Source of the DNA: Taudactylus pleione
Taxonomy: Eukaryota > Chordata > Amphibia > Anura > Myobatrachidae
Direction of reading: 5' to 3'
Length of the DNA stretch: 64,000 nt
NCBI GenBank assembly: GCA_031769625.1
Contig: JAUIMM010002549.1
Coordinates: 682,001-746,000, forward strand
Shown here: positions 1 through 14,200 of the stretch, piece after piece
Layout of the letters: each line of letters begins with the position of its first letter
How positions within the stretch are numbered: the stretch's first letter is position 1
Notes under the pieces: model-generated
What the model was told of the DNA's origin: nothing
The model's input: only the letters and a program-made list of their open reading frames with translations
Databases searched by the model: none
Position numbers and translations under genes: made by a program

Positions 1-2199
1 AAATGTGATGTGAAATGGTTTTTCTCCCATGTTGCATTTAAGAGAAAACAGCAAATGCTCGTTTTAGGCTAAAATGCTTTGAAACCAATCTAAACAACAA
101 CAACACATACTTTGTGATATCTCCTCTTGTAGGAAACACAGACAGCTCAAAATTTCACAGAATGTGTTGAAGACCAAGGCCCACAAATGTGATGTGAAAT
201 GGTTTTTCTCCCATGTTGCATTTAAGAGACAACAGCAAATGTTCATTTTAGGCCAGAATGCATTGAAACCAATGGAAACAACAAAAGTGCTTATTTGCGA
301 TATCTCCTCTTGTAGCAAACACAGACAGCTCAAAATTTCACAGAAAGTTTTGAAGACCAAGTCCCACAAATGTGATGTTAAATGGTTTTTCTACCATGTA
401 GCGTTTAAGAGAAAACAGTAAATGCTCATTTTAGGCCAAAATGCATTGAAACCAATGGAAACAAAAGCGCATACTTTGCAATATCTCCTCTTGTAGCAAA
501 CACAGACAGCTCAAAATTTCACATAATGTGTTGAAACCAAGGCCCACAAATGTGATGTGAAATGGTTTTTCTCCCATGTTGCATTTAAGAGAAAACAGCA
601 AATGCTCGTTTTAGGCAAAAATGCATTGAAGCCAATGGAAACAACAAAACACATATTTTGTGATATCTCCTCTTCTAGAGAACACAGACAGCTCAAAATT
701 ACACAGAATGCATTGAAGACCAAGGTCCACAAATGTGATGTGAAATGGCTTTTCTCCCATGTTGCGTTTAAGAGAAAACAGCAAATTCTCATTTTAGGCC
801 AAAATGCATTGAAACCAATGGAAACAACAAAAGCGCATTCTTTGTGATATTTCCTCCTATAGCAAACACAGACAGCTCAAAATTTCACAGAATGTGTTGA
901 AGACCAAGGCCCACAAGTGTGATGTGAAATGGTTTTTTCTCCCATTTTGCGTTTAAGAGAAAACAGCAAATGCTAATTTTAAGCCAGAATTCATTGAACC
1001 CAATGGAAACAACAAAAGTGCATACTTTGCGATATCTCCTCTTGTAGCAAACACAGACAGCTCAAAATTTCACAGAATGTTTTGAAGAACAAGTCCCACA
1101 AATGTGATGTGAAATGGTTTTTCTACCAAGTAGCGTATAAGAGAAAACAGCAAATGCTCATTTTATGCCGAAATGCATTGAAACCAATGGAAAGAAAAGT
1201 GCATACTTTGCAATATCTCCTCTTGTAGCAAACACAGACAGCTCAAAATTTCACAGAATGTGTTGAAGACCAAGGCCCACAAATGTGATTAGAAATGGTC
1301 TTTCTCCCATTTTGCATTTAAGAGAAAACAGCAAATGCTCGTTTTAGGCTAAAATGCATTGAAACCAATGGAAACAACAAAAACACATATTTTGTGATAT
1401 CTCCTCTTGTAGAAAACACAGACAGCTCAAAATTACACAGAATGCGTTGAAGACCAAGGCCCACAAATGTGATGTGAAATGGCTTTTCTCCCATGTTGCA
1501 TTTAAGAGAAAACAGCAAATGCTCGTTTTAGGCCAAAATGCATTGAAACCAATGGAAACAACAAAAACACATATTTTGTGATATCTCCTCTTGTAGTAAA
1601 CACAGACAGCTCAAAATTACAGAGAATGCGTTGAAGACCAAGGCCCACAAATGTGATGTTAAAAGGCTTTTCTCCCATGTCGCATTTAAGAAAAAACAGC
1701 AAATGCTCGTTTTAGGCCAAAATGCATTGAAACCAATGGAAACAACAAAAGCGCATTTTTTGTGATATTTCCTCCTATAGCAAACACAGACAGCTCAAAA
1801 CTTCTCAGAATGTGTTGAAGACCAAGGCCCACAAGTGTGATGTGAAATGGTTTTTCTCCCATATTGCGTTTAAGAGAAAACAGCAAATGCTCATTTTAGG
1901 CCAGAATGCATTGAAACCAGTGGAAAGAACAAAAGTTCATAATTTGCAATATCTCCTCTTGTAGCAAACACAGACAGCTCAAAATTTCACAGAATGTGTT
2001 GAAGACCAAGGCCCACAAATGTGATGTGAAATGGTCTTTCTCCCATGTTGCATTTAACAGAGAACAGCAAATGCTCGTTTTAGACTAAAATGCATTGAAT
2101 CCAATGGAAACAACAAAAGCGCATACTTTGTGATATCTCCTCTTGTAGCAAACACAGACAGCTCAAAATTTCACAGAATGTGTTGAAACCAAAGCCCAC
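1..2199. repeat. 12-monomer higher-order repeat unit, family A, copy 1
   Basis: The monomer order here is repeated about 2,199 bp downstream, which is 12 monomers with small deletions. Private markers include AATGCTTTGAAACCAATCTAAAC near 70, the CTTCTAGAGAAC variant near 672, and ACCAAGTAGCGTATAAGAG near 1,126. All three reappear at +2,199 or +2,198. The one-base change in offset comes from an extra T in the T run near 935. The match to the next copy ends near 1,900, where this copy has GAAACCAGTGGAAAG and the other has GAACCCAATGGAAAC. Confidence 0.9.
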
Positions 2200-5100
2200 A
2201 AATGTGATGTGAAATGGTTTTTCTCCCATGTTGCATTTAAGAGAAAACAGCAAATGCTCGTTTTAGGCTAAAATGCTTTGAAACCAATCTAAACAACAAC
2301 AACACATACTTTGTGATATCTCCTCTTGTAGGAAACACAGACAGCTCAAAATTTCACAGAATGTGTTGAAGACCAAGGCCCACAAATGTGATGTGAAATG
2401 GTTTTTCTCCCATGTTGCATTTAAGAGACAACAGCAAATGTTCATTTTAGGCCAGAATGCATTGAAACCAATGGAAACAACAAAAGTGCTTATTTGCGAT
2501 ATCTCCTCTTGTAGCAAACACAGACAGCTCAAAATTTCACAGAAAGTTTTGAAGACCAAGTCCCACAAATGTGATGTTAAATGGTTTTTCTACCATGTAG
2601 CGTTTAAGAGAAAACAGTAAATGCTCATTTTAGGCCAAAATGCATTGAAACCAATGGAAACAAAAGCGCATACTTTGCAATATCTCCTCTTGTAGCAAAC
2701 ACAGACAGCTCAAAATTTCACATAATGTGTTGAAACCAAGGCCCACAAATGTGATGTGAAATGGTTTTTCTCCCATGTTGCATTTAAGAGAAAACAGCAA
2801 ATGCTCGTTTTAGGCAAAAATGCATTGAAGCCAATGGAAACAACAAAACACATATTTTGTGATATCTCCTCTTCTAGAGAACACAGACAGCTCAAAATTA
2901 CACAGAATGCATTGAAGACCAAGGTCCACAAATGTGATGTGAAATGGCTTTTCTCCCATGTTGCGTTTAAGAGAAAACAGCAAATTCTCATTTTAGGCCA
3001 AAATGCATTGAAACCAATGGAAACAACAAAAGCGCATTCTTTGTGATATTTCCTCCTATAGCAAACACAGACAGCTCAAAATTTCACAGAATGTGTTGAA
3101 GACCAAGGCCCACAAGTGTGATGTGAAATGGTTTTTCTCCCATTTTGCGTTTAAGAGAAAACAGCAAATGCTAATTTTAAGCCAGAATTCATTGAACCCA
3201 ATGGAAACAACAAAAGTGCATACTTTGCGATATCTCCTCTTGTAGCAAACACAGACAGCTCAAAATTTCACAGAATGTTTTGAAGAACAAGTCCCACAAA
3301 TGTGATGTGAAATGGTTTTTCTACCAAGTAGCGTATAAGAGAAAACAGCAAATGCTCATTTTATGCCGAAATGCATTGAAACCAATGGAAAGAAAAGTGC
3401 ATACTTTGCAATATCTCCTCTTGTAGCAAACACAGACAGCTCAAAATTTCACAGAATGTGTTGAAGACCAAGGCCCACAAATGTGATTAGAAATGGTCTT
3501 TCTCCCATTTTGCATTTAAGAGAAAACAGCAAATGCTCGTTTTAGGCTAAAATGCATTGAAACCAATGGAAACAACAAAAACACATATTTTGTGATATCT
3601 CCTCTTGTAGAAAACACAGACAGCTCAAAATTACACAGAATGCGTTGAAGACCAAGGCCCACAAATGTGATGTGAAATGGCTTTTCTCCCATGTTGCATT
3701 TAAGAGAAAACAGCAAATGCTCGTTTTAGGCCAAAATGCATTGAAACCAATGGAAACAACAATAACACATATTGTGTGATATCTCCTCTTGTAGTAAGCA
3801 CAGACAGCTCAAAATTACACAGAATGCGTTGAAGACCAAGGCCCACAAATGTGATGTTAAAAGGCTTTTCTCCCATGTCGCATTTAAGAAAAAACAGCAA
3901 ATGCTCGTTTTAAGCCAAAATGCATTGAAACCAATGGAAACAACAAAAGCGCATTTTTTGTGATATTTCCTCCTATAGCAAACACAGACAGCTCAAAACT
4001 TCTCAGAATGTGTTGAAGACCAAGGCCCAAAAGTGTGATGTGAAATGGTTTTTCTCCCATATTGCGTTTAAGAGAAAACAGCAAATGCTCATTTTAGGCC
4101 AGAATGCATTGAACCCAATGGAAACAACAAAAGTGCATACTTTGCGATATCTCCTCTTGTAGCAAACACAGACAGCTCAATATTTCACAGAATGTTTTGA
4201 AGACCAAAGCCCACAAATGTGATCTGAAATAGTTTTTCTCCCATGTTGCATTTAAGAGAAAACAGTAAATGCTCGTTTTAGGCCAAAATGCATTGAAACC
4301 AGTGGAAAGAACAAAAGTTCATAATTTGCAATATCTCCTCTTGTAGCAAACACAGACAGCTCAAAATTTCACAGAATGTGTTGAAGACCAAGGCCCACAA
4401 ATGTGATGTGAAATGGTCTTTCTCCCATGTTGCATTTAAGAGAAAAAAGCAAATGCTCATTTTAGGCCAAAATGCATTGAAACCAATGGAAACAACAAAA
4501 ACACATATTTTGTGATATCTCCTCTTGTTGAAAACACAGACAGCTCAAAATTACACAGAATGCGTTGAAGACCAAGGCCCACAAATGTGATGTTAAAAGG
4601 CTTTTCTCCCATGTCGCATTTATGAAAAAACAGCAAATGCTCGTTTTAGGCCAAAATGCATTGAAACCAATGGAAACAACAAAAGCGCATTTTTTGTGAT
4701 ATTTCCTCCTATAGCAAACACAGACAGCTCAAAACTTCTCAGAATGTGTTGAAGACCAAGGCCCACAAGTGTGATGTGAAATGGTTTTTCTCCCATATTG
4801 CGTTTAAGAGAAAACAGCAAATGCTTGTTTTAGGCCAAAATGCATTGAAACCAATGGAAACAACAAAAACACATACTTTGCGATATCTCCTCTTGTAGCA
4901 AACACAGACAGCTCAAAATTTCACAGAATGTGTTGAAGACCAAAGCCCACAATTGTGATCTGAAATAGTTTTTCTCCCATGTTGCATTTAAGAGAAAACA
5001 GCAAATGCTCGTTTTTGGCCAAAATGCATTGAAACCAGTTGAAAGAACAAAAGTGCATACTTTGTGATATCTAATCTTGTAGCAAACGCAGACAGCTCAA

Positions 5101-6370
5101 AATTTCACAGCATGTGTTGAAGAACAAGGCCCACAAATGTGATGTGAAATGGTTTTTCTCCCATGTTGTGTTTAAGAGAAAACAGCAAATGCTCATTTTA
5201 GACCAAAATGCATTGAAACCAATGGAAACAAAAGCGCATACTTTGCGATATCTCCTCTTGTGGCAAACACAGACAGCTCAAAATTTCACACAATGTGTTG
5301 TAGACCAAGGCCCACAAATTAGATGTGAAATGATTTTCCTCCCATGTTGCGTTTAAGAGAAAACAGCAAATGCTTGTTTTAGGACAAAATGCATTGAAAC
5401 ATATGGAAACAACAAAAGTGCATACTTTGTTATATCTCCTCTTGTAGCAAACACAGACAGCTCAAAATTTAACAGAATGTCTTGAAACCAATGCCCACAA
5501 ATGTGATGTGAAATGGTTTTTCTCCCATTTTGCATTTAAGAGAAAACAGCAAATGCTCGTTTTAGGCCAAAATACATTGAAACCAATGGAAACAAAAAAA
5601 ACACATACTTTGTGATATCTCTTCTTGTAGAAAACACAGACAGCTCAAAATTTCACAGAATGCGTTGAAGACCAAGGCCCACAAATGTGAAATGGTTTTT
5701 CTCCCTTGTTGCATTTAAGAGAAAACAGCAAATGCTCGTTCTAGGGAAAAATGCATTAAAACCAATGGAAAGAACAAAAGCACATACTTTGTGATATCTA
5801 GTCTTGTAGCAAGCACAGACAGCTCAAAATTTCACGGAATGTGTTGAAGACCAAAACCTACAAATGTGATGTGAAATGGTTTTTCTCACATGTTGCTTAT
5901 AAGAGAAAACAGCAAATGCTCGTTTTAGGCCAAAATGCTTTGAAACCAATGGAAACAACAAAAACACATACTTTGTGATATCTCCTCTTGTAGAAAACAC
6001 AGACAGCTCAAATTTTCACAGAATGTGTTGAACACCAAGGCCCACAAATGTGATGTGAAATGGTTTTCTCCCATTTTGCATTTAAGAGAAAACAGCAAAT
6101 GCTCGTTCTAGGCCAAAATGCTTTAAAACCAATGGATAGAACAAAAGCGCATACTTTGTGATATCTCCTCTTGTAGCAAGCACAGACAGCTCAAAATTTC
6201 ACAGAATGTGTTGAAGACCAAAACCCACAAATGTGATGTGAAATGATTTTTCTCACATGTTGCTTATAAGAGAAAACAGCAAATGCTCGTTTTAGGCCAA
6301 AATGCTTTGAAACCAATGGGAACAAGAAAAACACATACTTTGTGATATCATCTCTTGTAGAAAACACAGA
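1890..6370. repeat. Block duplicated at +9,348 bp (left copy)
   Basis: Roughly 4.5 kb (about 24 monomers) recurs at 11,240-15,720. The offset stays at 9,348 bp across many landmarks, for example GAAACCAGTGGAAAG near 1,914 and 11,262 and the TTGTGGCAAAC variant near 5,258 and 14,606. The match breaks on the left near 1,890. On the right it breaks near 6,370, where the left copy lacks about one monomer found in the right copy. Only scattered single-base differences were noticed, so the duplication looks recent. Confidence 0.85.
2200..4090. repeat. 12-monomer higher-order repeat unit, family A, copy 2 (partial)
   Basis: This stretch follows the order of 1-1,900 at an offset of 2,199 and then 2,198 bp. 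It carries its own derived changes: CAATAACACATATTGTG near 3,762 and CCCAAAAGTGTG near 4,027. Both derived changes are shared with 13,100-13,400 and 18,050-18,330 but not with copies 1 and 3, so this subvariant was itself later amplified as part of larger blocks. Confidence 0.88.
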
Positions 6371-9165
6371 CAGCTCAAAATTTCACAGAATGTGTTGAAG
6401 ACCAAGGCCCACAAATGTGATGTGAAATGGTTTTTCTTCCATGTTGCATTTTAGAGAAAACAGCAAATCCTCATTTTAGGCCAGAATGCATTGAACCCAA
6501 TGGAAACAACAAAAGTGCATACTTTGCAATATCTCCTCTTGTAGCAAACACAGACAGCTCAAAATTTCACAGAATGTGTTGAAGACCAAGGCCCACAAAT
6601 GTGATGTGAAATGGTCTTTCTCCCATGTTGCATTTAAGAGAGAACAGTAAATGCTCGTTTTAGACTAAAATGCATTGAAACCAATGGAAACAACAAAAGC
6701 GCATACTTTGTGATATCTCCTCTTGTAGCAAACACAGACAGCTCAAAATTTCACAGAATGTGTTGAAACCAAAGCCCACAAATGTGATGTGAAATGGTTT
6801 TTCTCCCATGTTGCATTTAAGAGAAAACAGCAAGTGCTCGTTTTAGGCCAAAATGCATTGAAGCCAATGGAAACAAAAAAACACATATTTTGTGATATCT
6901 CCTCTTGTAGAAAACACAGACAGTTCAAAATTACACAGAATGCGTTGAAGACCAAGGCCCACAAATGTGATGTGAAATGGCTTTTCTCCCATGTTGCATT
7001 TAAGAGAAAACAGCAAATGCTCATTTTAGGCCAGAATGCATTGAACCCAATGGAAACAACAAAAGTGCATACTTTGCAATATCTCCTCTTGTAGCAAACA
7101 CAGACAACTCAAAATTTCACAGAATGTTTTGAAGAACAAGTCCCACAAATGTGATGTGAAATGGTTTTTCTACCAAGTAGCGTATAAGAGAAAACAGCAA
7201 ATGCTCATTTTATGCCGAAATGCATTGAAACCAATGGAAAGAAAAGTGCATACTTTGCAATATCTCCTCTTGTAGCAAACACAGACAGCTCAAAATTTCA
7301 CAGAATGTGTTGAAGACCAAGGCCCACAAATGTGATTAGAAATGGTCTTTCTCCCATTTTGCATTTAAGAGAAAACAGCAAATGCTCGTTTTAGGCTAAA
7401 ATGCATTGAAACCAATGGAAACAACAAAAACACATATTTTGTGATATCTCCTCTTGTAGAAAACACAGACAGCTCAAAATTACACAGAATGCGTTGAAGA
7501 CCAAGGCCCACAAATGTGATGTGAAATGGCTTTTCTCCCATGTTGCATTTAAGAGAAAACAGCAAATGCTCGTTTTAGGCCAAAATGCATTGAAACCAAT
7601 GGAAACAACAAAAACACATATTTTGTGATATCTCCTCTTGTAGTAAACACAGACAGCTCAAAATTACACAGAATGCGTTGAAGACCAAGGCCCACAAATG
7701 TGATGTTAAAAGGCTTTTCTCCCATGTCGCATTTAAGAAAAAACAGCAAATGCTCGTTTTAGGCCAAAATGCATTGAAACCAATGGAAACAACAAAAGCG
7801 CATTTTTTGTGATATTTCCTCCTATAGCAAACACAGACAGCTCAAAACTTCTCAGAATGTGTTGAAGACCAAGGCCCACAAGTGTGATGTGAAATGGTTT
7901 TTCTCCCATATTGCGTTTAAGAGAAAACAGCAAATGCTCATTTTAGGCCAGAATGCATTGAACCCAATGGAAACAACAAAAGTGCATACTTTGCGATATC
8001 TTCTCTTGTAGCAAACACAGACAGCTCAAAATTTCACAGAATGTGTTGAAGACCAAAGCCCACAAAAGTGATCTGAAATAGTTTTTCTCCCATGTTGCAT
8101 TAAAGAGAAAACAGTAAATGCTCGTTTTAGGCCAAAATGCATTGAAACCAGTGGAAAGAACAAAAGTTCATAATTTGCAATATCTCCTCTTGTAGCAAAC
8201 ACAGACAGCTCAAAATTTCACAGAATGTGTTGAAGACCAAGGCCCACAAATGTGATGTGAAATGGTCTTTCTCCCATGTTGCATTTAAGAGAAAAAAGCA
8301 AATGCTCGTTTTAGGCCAAACTGCTTTGAAACCAATGGAAACAACAAAAACACATATTTTGTGATATCTCCTCTTGGTGAAAACACAGACAGCTCAAAAT
8401 TACACAGAATGTGTTGAAGACCAAGGCCCACAAATGTGATGTTAACAGGCTTTTCTCCCATGTCGCATTTATGAAAAAACAGCAAATGCTCGTTTTAGGC
8501 CAAAATGCATTGAAACCAATGGAAACAACAAAAGCGCATTTTTTGTGATATTTCCTCCTATAGCAAACACAGACAGCTCAAAACTTCTCAGAATGTGTTG
8601 AAGACCAAGGCCCACAAGTGTGATGTGAAATGGTTTTTCTCCCATATTGCGTTTAAGAGAAAACAGCAAATGCTTGTTTTAGGCCAAAATGCATTGAAAC
8701 CAATGGAAACAACAAAAACACATACTTTGTGATATCTCCTCTTGTAGGAAACACAGACAGCTCAAAATTTCACAGAATGTGTTGAAGACCAAGGCCCACA
8801 AATGTGATGTGAAATGGTTTTTCTCCCATGTTGCATTTAAGAGACAACAGCAAATGTTCATTTTAGGCCAGAATGCATTGAAACCAATGGAAACAACAAA
8901 AGTGCTTATTTGCGATATCTCCTCTTGTAGCAAACAGAGACAGCTCAAAATTTCACAGAATGTGTTGAAGACCAAGGCCCACAAATGTGATGTGAAATGG
9001 TCTTTCTCCCATGTTGCATTTAACAGAGAACAGCAAATGCTCGTTTTAGACTAAAATGCATTGAATCCAATGGAAACAACAAAAGCGCATACTTTGTGAT
9101 ATCTCCTCTTGTAGCAAACACAGACAGCTCAAAATTTCACAGAATGTGTTGAAACCAAAGCCCAC

Positions 9166-11060
9166 AAATGTGATGTGAAATGGTTTTTCTCCCATGTTGC
9201 ATTTAAGAGAAAACAGCAAATGCTCGTTTTAGGCTAAAATGCTTTGAAACCAATCTAAACAACAACAACACATACTTTGTGATATCTCCTCTTGTAGGAA
9301 ACACAGACAGCTCAAAATTTCACAGAATGTGTTGAAGACCAAGGCCCACAAATGTGATGTGAAATGGTTTTTCTCCCATGTTGCATTTAAGAGACAACAG
9401 CAAATGTTCATTTTAGGCCAGAATGCATTGAAACCAATGGAAACAACAAAAGTGCTTATTTGCGATATCTCCTCTTGTAGCAAACACAGACAGCTCAAAA
9501 TTTCACAGAAAGTTTTGAAGACCAAGTCCCACAAATGTGATGTTAAATGGTTTTTCTACCATGTAGCGTTTAAGAGAAAACAGTAAATGCTCATTTTAGG
9601 CCAAAATGCATTGAAACCAATGGAAACAAAAGCGCATACTTTGCAATATCTCCTCTTGTAGCAAACACAGACAGCTCAAAATTTCACATAATGTGTTGAA
9701 ACCAAGGCCCACAAATGTGATGTGAAATGGTTTTTCTCCCATGTTGCATTTAAGAGAAAACAGCAAATGCTCGTTTTAGGCAAAAATGCATTGAAGCCAA
9801 TGGAAACAACAAAACACATATTTTGTGATATCTCCTCTTCTAGAGAACACAGACAGCTCAAAATTACACAGAATGCATTGAAGACCAAGGTCCACAAATG
9901 TGATGTGAAATGGCTTTTCTCCCATGTTGCGTTTAAGAGAAAACAGCAAATTCTCATTTTAGGCCAAAATGCATTGAAACCAATGGAAACAACAAAAGCG
10001 CATTCTTTGTGATATTTCCTCCTATAGCAAACACAGACAGCTCAAAATTTCACAGAATGTGTTGAAGACCAAGGCCCACAAGTGTGATGTGAAATGGTTT
10101 TTCTCCCATTTTGCGTTTAAGAGAAAACAGCAAATGCTAATTTTAAGCCAGAATTCATTGAACCCAATGGAAACAACAAAAGTGCATACTTTGCGATATC
10201 TCCTCTTGTAGCAAACACAGACAGCTCAAAATTTCACAGAATGTTTTGAAGAACAAGTCCCACAAATGTGATGTGAAATGGTTTTTCTACCAAGTAGCGT
10301 ATAAGAGAAAACAGCAAATGCTCATTTTATGCCGAAATGCATTGAAACCAATGGAAAGAAAAGTGCATACTTTGCAATATCTCCTCTTGTAGCAAACACA
10401 GACAGCTCAAAATTTCACAGAATGTGTTGAAGACCAAGGCCCACAAATGTGATTAGAAATGGTCTTTCTCCCATTTTGCATTTAAGAGAAAACAGCAAAT
10501 GCTCGTTTTAGGCTAAAATGCATTGAAACCAATGGAAACAACAAAAACACATATTTTGTGATATCTCCTCTTGTAGAAAACACAGACAGCTCAAAATTAC
10601 ACAGAATGCGTTGAAGACCAAGGCCCACAAATGTGATGTGAAATGGCTTTTCTCCCATGTTGCATTTAAGAGAAAACAGCAAATGCTCGTTTTAGGCCAA
10701 AATGCATTGAAACCAATGGAAACAACAAAAACACATATTTTGTGATATCTCCTCTTGTAGTAAACACAGACAGCTCAAAATTACACAGAATGCGTTGAAG
10801 ACCAAGGCCCACAAATGTGATGTTAAAAGGCTTTTCTCCCATGTCGCATTTAAGAAAAAACAGCAAATGCTCGTTTTAGGCCAAAATGCATTGAAACCAA
10901 TGGAAACAACAAAAGCGCATTTTTTGTGATATTTCCTCCTATAGCAAACACAGACAGCTCAAAACTTCTCAGAATGTGTTGAAGACCAAGGCCCACAAGT
11001 GTGATGTGAAATGGTTTTTCTCCCATATTGCGTTTAAGAGAAAACAGCAAATGCTCATTT
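9166..11060. repeat. 12-monomer higher-order repeat unit, family A, copy 3
   Basis: This is a copy of 1-1,900 at an offset of about 9,165 bp, and it is followed about 2,382 bp later by a further copy starting near 11,550. The markers AATCTAAACAACAACAAC, CTTCTAGAGAAC and AGTAGCGTATAAGAG occur in the same order and spacing as in copy 1. It keeps the copy 1 state at the two sites where copy 2 is derived. Confidence 0.88.
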
Positions 11061-11239
11061 TAGGCCAGAATGCATTGAACCCAATGGAAACAACAAAAGT
11101 GCATACTTTGCGATATCTCCTCTTGTAGCAAACACAGACAGCTCAAAATTTCACAGAATGTGTTGAAGACCAAAGCCCACAAAAGTGATCTGAAATAGTT
11201 TTTCTCCCATGTTGCATTAAAGAGAAAACAGTAAATGCT

Positions 11240-14200
11240 CGTTTTAGGCCAAAATGCATTGAAACCAGTGGAAAGAACAAAAGTTCATAATTTGCAATAT
11301 CTCCTCTTGTAGCAAACACAGACAGCTCAAAATTTCACAGAATGTGTTGAAGACCAAGGCCCACAAATGTGATGTGAAATGGTCTTTCTCCCATGTTGCA
11401 TTTAACAGAGAACAGCAAATGCTCGTTTTAGACTAAAATGCATTGAATCCAATGGAAACAACAAAAGCGCATACTTTGTGATATCTCCTCTTGTAGCAAA
11501 CACAGACAGCTCAAAATTTCACAGAATGTGTTGAAACCAAAGCCCACAAATGTGATGTGAAATGGTTTTTCTCCCATGTTGCATTTAAGAGAAAACAGCA
11601 AATGCTCGTTTTAGGCTAAAATGCTTTGAAACCAATCTAAACAACAACAACACATACTTTGTGATATCTCCTCTTGTAGGAAACACAGACAGCTCAAAAT
11701 TTCACAGAATGTGTTGAAGACCAAGGCCCACAAATGTGATGTGAAATGGTTTTTCTCCCATGTTGCATTTAAGAGACAACAGCAAATGTTCATTTTAGGC
11801 CAGAATGCATTGAAACCAATGGAAACAACAAAAGTGCTTATTTGCGATATCTCCTCTTGTAGCAAACACAGACAGCTCAAAATTTCACAGAAAGTTTTGA
11901 AGACCAAGTCCCACAAATGTGATGTTAAATGGTTTTTCTACCATGTAGCGTTTAAGAGAAAACAGTAAATGCTCATTTTAGGCCAAAATGCATTGAAACC
12001 AATGGAAACAAAAGCGCATACTTTGCAATATCTCCTCTTGTAGCAAACACAGACAGCTCAAAATTTCACATAATGTGTTGAAACCAAGGCCCACAAATGT
12101 GATGTGAAATGGTTTTTCTCCCATGTTGCATTTAAGAGAAAACAGCAAATGCTCGTTTTAGGCAAAAATGCATTGAAGCCAATGGAAACAACAAAACACA
12201 TATTTTGTGATATCTCCTCTTCTAGAGAACACAGACAGCTCAAAATTACACAGAATGCATTGAAGACCAAGGTCCACAAATGTGATGTGAAATGGCTTTT
12301 CTCCCATGTTGCGTTTAAGAGAAAACAGCAAATTCTCATTTTAGGCCAAAATGCATTGAAACCAATGGAAACAACAAAAGCGCATTCTTTGTGATATTTC
12401 CTCCTATAGCAAACACAGACAGCTCAAAATTTCACAGAATGTGTTGAAGACCAAGGCCCACAAGTGTGATGTGAAATGGTTTTTCTCCCATTTTGCGTTT
12501 AAGAGAAAACAGCAAATGCTAATTTTAAGCCAGAATTCATTGAACCCAATGGAAACAACAAAAGTGCATACTTTGCGATATCTCCTCTTGTAGCAAACAC
12601 AGACAGCTCAAAATTTCACAGAATGTTTTGAAGAACAAGTCCCACAAATGTGATGTGAAATGGTTTTTCTACCAAGTAGCGTATAAGAGAAAACAGCAAA
12701 TGCTCATTTTATGCCGAAATGCATTGAAACCAATGGAAAGAAAAGTGCATACTTTGCAATATCTCCTCTTGTAGCAAACACAGACAGCTCAAAATTTCAC
12801 AGAATGTGTTGAAGACCAAGGCCCACAAATGTGATTAGAAATGGTCTTTCTCCCATTTTGCATTTAAGAGAAAACAGCAAATGCTCGTTTTAGGCTAAAA
12901 TGCATTGAAACCAATGGAAACAACAAAAACACATATTTTGTGATATCTCCTCTTGTAGAAAACACAGACAGCTCAAAATTACACAGAATGCGTTGAAGAC
13001 CAAGGCCCACAAATGTGATGTGAAATGGCTTTTCTCCCATGTTGCATTTAAGAGAAAACAGCAAATGCTCGTTTTAGGCCAAAATGCATTGAAACCAATG
13101 GAAACAACAATAACACATATTGTGTGATATCTCCTCTTGTAGTAAGCACAGACAGCTCAAAATTACACAGAATGCGTTGAAGACCAAGGCCCACAAATGT
13201 GATGTTAAAAGGCTTTTCTCCCATGTCGCATTTAAGAAAAAACAGCAAATGCTCGTTTTAAGCCAAAATGCATTGAAACCAATGGAAACAACAAAAGCGC
13301 ATTTTTTGTGATATTTCCTCCTATAGCAAACACAGACAGCTCAAAACTTCTCAGAATGTGTTGAAGACCAAGGCCCAAAAGTGTGATGTGAAATGGTTTT
13401 TCTCCCATATTGCGTTTAAGAGAAAACAGCAAATGCTCATTTTAGGCCAGAATGCATTGAACCCAATGGAAACAACAAAAGTGCATACTTTGCGATATCT
13501 CCTCTTGTAGCAAACACAGACAGCTCAATATTTCACAGAATGTTTTGAAGACCAAAGCCCACAAATGTGATCTGAAATAGTTTTTCTCCCATGTTGCATT
13601 TAAGAGAAAACAGTAAATGCTCGTTTTAGGCCAAAATGCATTGAAACCAGTGGAAAGAACAAAAGTTCATAATTTGCAATATCTCCTCTTGTAGCAAACA
13701 CAGACAGCTCAAAATTTCACAGAATGTGTTGAAGACCAAGGCCCACAAATGTGATGTGAAATGGTCTTTCTCCCATGTTGCATTTAAGAGAAAAAAGCAA
13801 ATGCTCATTTTAGGCCAAAATGCATTGAAACCAATGGAAACAACAAAAACACATATTTTGTGATATCTCCTCTTGTTGAAAACACAGACAGCTCAAAATT
13901 ACACAGAATGCGTTGAAGACCAAGGCCCACAAATGTGATGTTAAAAGGCTGTTCTCCCATGTCGCATTTATGAAAAAACAGCAAATGCTCGTTTTAGGCC
14001 AAAATGCATTGAAACCAATGGAAACAACAAAAGCGCATTTTTTGTGATATTTCCTCCTATAGCAAACACAGACAGCTCAAAACTTCTCAGAATGTGTTGA
14101 AGACCAAGGCCCACAAGTGTGATGTGAAATGGTTTTTCTCCCATATTGCGTTTAAGAGAAAACAGCAAATGCTTGTTTTAGGCCAAAATGCATTGAAACC

